Positions 62,401 to 64,000 of a stretch of 64,000 nt of DNA are shown here, piece after piece (the stretch's first letter is position 1; every line of letters begins with the position of its first letter). Below the pieces are notes generated by a model that was not told the origin of the DNA, did no database searches, and saw nothing but the letters and a program-made list of their open reading frames with translations. The DNA comes from Anoplopoma fimbria. Its lineage: Eukaryota; Chordata; Actinopteri; Perciformes; Anoplopomatidae. The stretch covers positions 23,019,522-23,083,521 of the forward strand of contig NC_072449.1 in NCBI RefSeq assembly GCF_027596085.1. The letters are read 5' to 3'. The position numbers were made by a program, and so were the translations under genes.

Positions 62401-64000
62401 TAATGTATCGGGTAGATCAAAGAACGTAATATAATCAAGGCAGACGTTTATTGACTTTGTCGGAACTCAACAGTAGCGAGCAAAATCAATCTGTGTTTGC
62501 GTCAAAGCTTTGCAGAGCCTGAAGCTTTTAAAGGCTTAACAGACCATGCAGCGAAATAAAAGGTGAAAGGCTGCATTATTCATCAAGGAGGTGAGGATGT
62601 TTGCTTTACACAGCATTGGAACTTTTGTTTTCCATTATGCAAAAAGTGACAGGGGCACAGTCAACTAGCACCACATCAGTTGATGTTTGCACATTTCATT
62701 CGTATTTTTTCTCTTCTGCTTAAAATTAGGCACACCACCAATTTTGCTCATGGAGTTCAGTTTATTTTTTATGAGTCGTAGTACTCTGTCTAATTTGTGA
62801 AAACCTGTTATGTATTTTGTGTTTCTGGGGGAAGCTTTCTTAAGTGTGAAACAACCCTGATGATGTCAAAAGATTTATCTGTTTTATCTATGTAGCGAGG
62901 GTGGAAAGGCCTGAAGTGACTAACAACCCGAGACATTCATTCCCCCCCCCCTCTGGTATTTCATCTCTACAGAGAAGGTTTCAATTCACTTAACCATTCT
63001 TCTCCCCCTCTCTTCAGCCGTAAAGGCGTCAATGTGACACTCCACAGGCTGAGAGGAAGATCTCAAGTCAGCCCGGGAAATACGAACCAATGAATAACCT
63101 TCTTCCTCACCTCCCCCTCTCTTTTCTAGCTGATAACGCCACATCTGGAAAAGCAAACATGAAGGGATGAACTCAAGCATGCCTTTCGCCAGGAACTAAA
63201 CCAAAAAGCTAACAGAGGTCAAAGCAATAAATTCCTTGGCTCAAGAGAACAGGAACCACACTAAGTGTCCGTGAAACATTCAATAACCCCAACTAAAGAA
63301 TTTCCCATTTGATTTCAGCATAATGCGTCTTTCTCGCGTAGTTGTGGAGTGGAAAACAGAGTTAAATTAATTTTCATATATTTCAGATCGGACTCATCAT
63401 GTGACCATATTGCCCTCCAGTGGTCAATTGGAAATAACACATATCGGACATGCATGACCTCTGTTAATCCTGTATACCAAATGTATTTAACTAAAATTCC
63501 ATCTCTGTATCCGTACAAGTGTGTAAGGTCTGTTAAACTCATAGTGAAGAAAAGTATGTGGGTTATTTGTTTAAAATGTTAGATTAGTCAATTTACTAAA
63601 CAAGACCGCCGACACTAGGGACAAAGGAATCCCAAATCTTGACAAAAACAAAGCCGTAAAATCAAGCCACACCCTGGGACCCGACACCTATCCTGAACAG
63701 ATAAAACCAGGAGATTTGCTTTGTTCACTCTCTTATTCCTTTTATTCCTCTTGTCCTTTTCCTTTTCGTTTTTTGTCCGTGTTAGGCGTCTTGTTAAGTG
63801 TTATTTTATTTTATTTTAGAACAGCAGCTTTGCCAGTATTTTTCCTCCTCAAACTCCTTGGAGCATCTTAGAATCATTCTTTTAAACAAGCCTTATTTTT
63901 AGTGAACATCTGTTGATCTCGTGAGACATCAACTTTAATTATTATCGTTTAGGCCAAAACGAGATTAGTTGGAGACTATCAACAAGTAGCCTCAGTTATC
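56483..64000. other. Right-end region without a supported gene
   Basis: No coding exon supported. The AT-rich part, 59,340-61,130, carries many AATAAA hexamers on the minus strand (for example tttatt at 59392-59397). It is followed by a GC-richer island at about 61,240-61,460, so part of it might be a long 3' UTR of a minus-strand gene starting beyond 64,000. Open frames at 60108-60443 (plus) and 61131-61502 (minus) show no domain. A C9 run lies at 62943-62951 and a T/C-rich tract at about 63720-63775. Confidence 0.4.

Overview
This is a vertebrate nuclear window, most likely from a ray-finned (percomorph-like) fish. Genes are split into many short exons with GT-AG introns, and the reading frames are continuous only after splicing. 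The repeats are fish-type: a tRNA-derived SINE, an L2-like LINE tail, a hAT-like MITE and a TTAA-flanked MITE. No bacterial, phage or CRISPR features were seen.

Left part (1-17,150). Two genes lie on the minus strand in tandem. wdr81 (start codon 15,967, stop 4,801) encodes a BEACH plus WD40 endosomal protein in 11 coding exons summing to 2,071 codons. Next comes serpinf2 (alpha-2-antiplasmin), which runs off the left edge before its reactive-centre loop. The same order and orientation (WDR81 then SERPINF2) is found in mammals. The wdr81 promoter region carries three perfect TCACGTGA octamers and a fourth related E-box.

Middle (17,150-34,850). A repeat-bearing intergenic stretch leads to a plus-strand SLC13 sodium/di- or tricarboxylate transporter (22,078-28,165; 12 exons, 585 aa, best match slc13a5). 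A hAT-like MITE with a perfect 8-bp target duplication sits about 110 bp upstream of its putative TATA box. About 6.7 kb of AT-rich spacer with several transposon fossils follows.

Right-centre (34,850-51,000). Three SLC47 (MATE) multidrug/toxin extruder genes form a cluster: one on plus (551 aa), then two close tandem paralogues on minus (592 and 583 aa). All have 17 coding exons, and exons 2-15 have the same lengths in all three. The two minus-strand copies share a 215-bp block, including a whole intron, without a single difference, which suggests recent gene conversion.

Right end (51,000-64,000). No protein-coding gene could be supported. It holds simple repeats, a LINE-tail fragment and unassigned sequence, possibly including the 3' UTR of a minus-strand gene beyond the window.

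The two transporter types (SLC13 citrate/dicarboxylate uptake, SLC47 proton/organic-cation export) are both typical of kidney and liver epithelia. Their adjacency is a chromosomal neighbourhood, not an operon. Exon coordinates were read by eye from splice signals, frame continuity and family similarity; no alignment was run.
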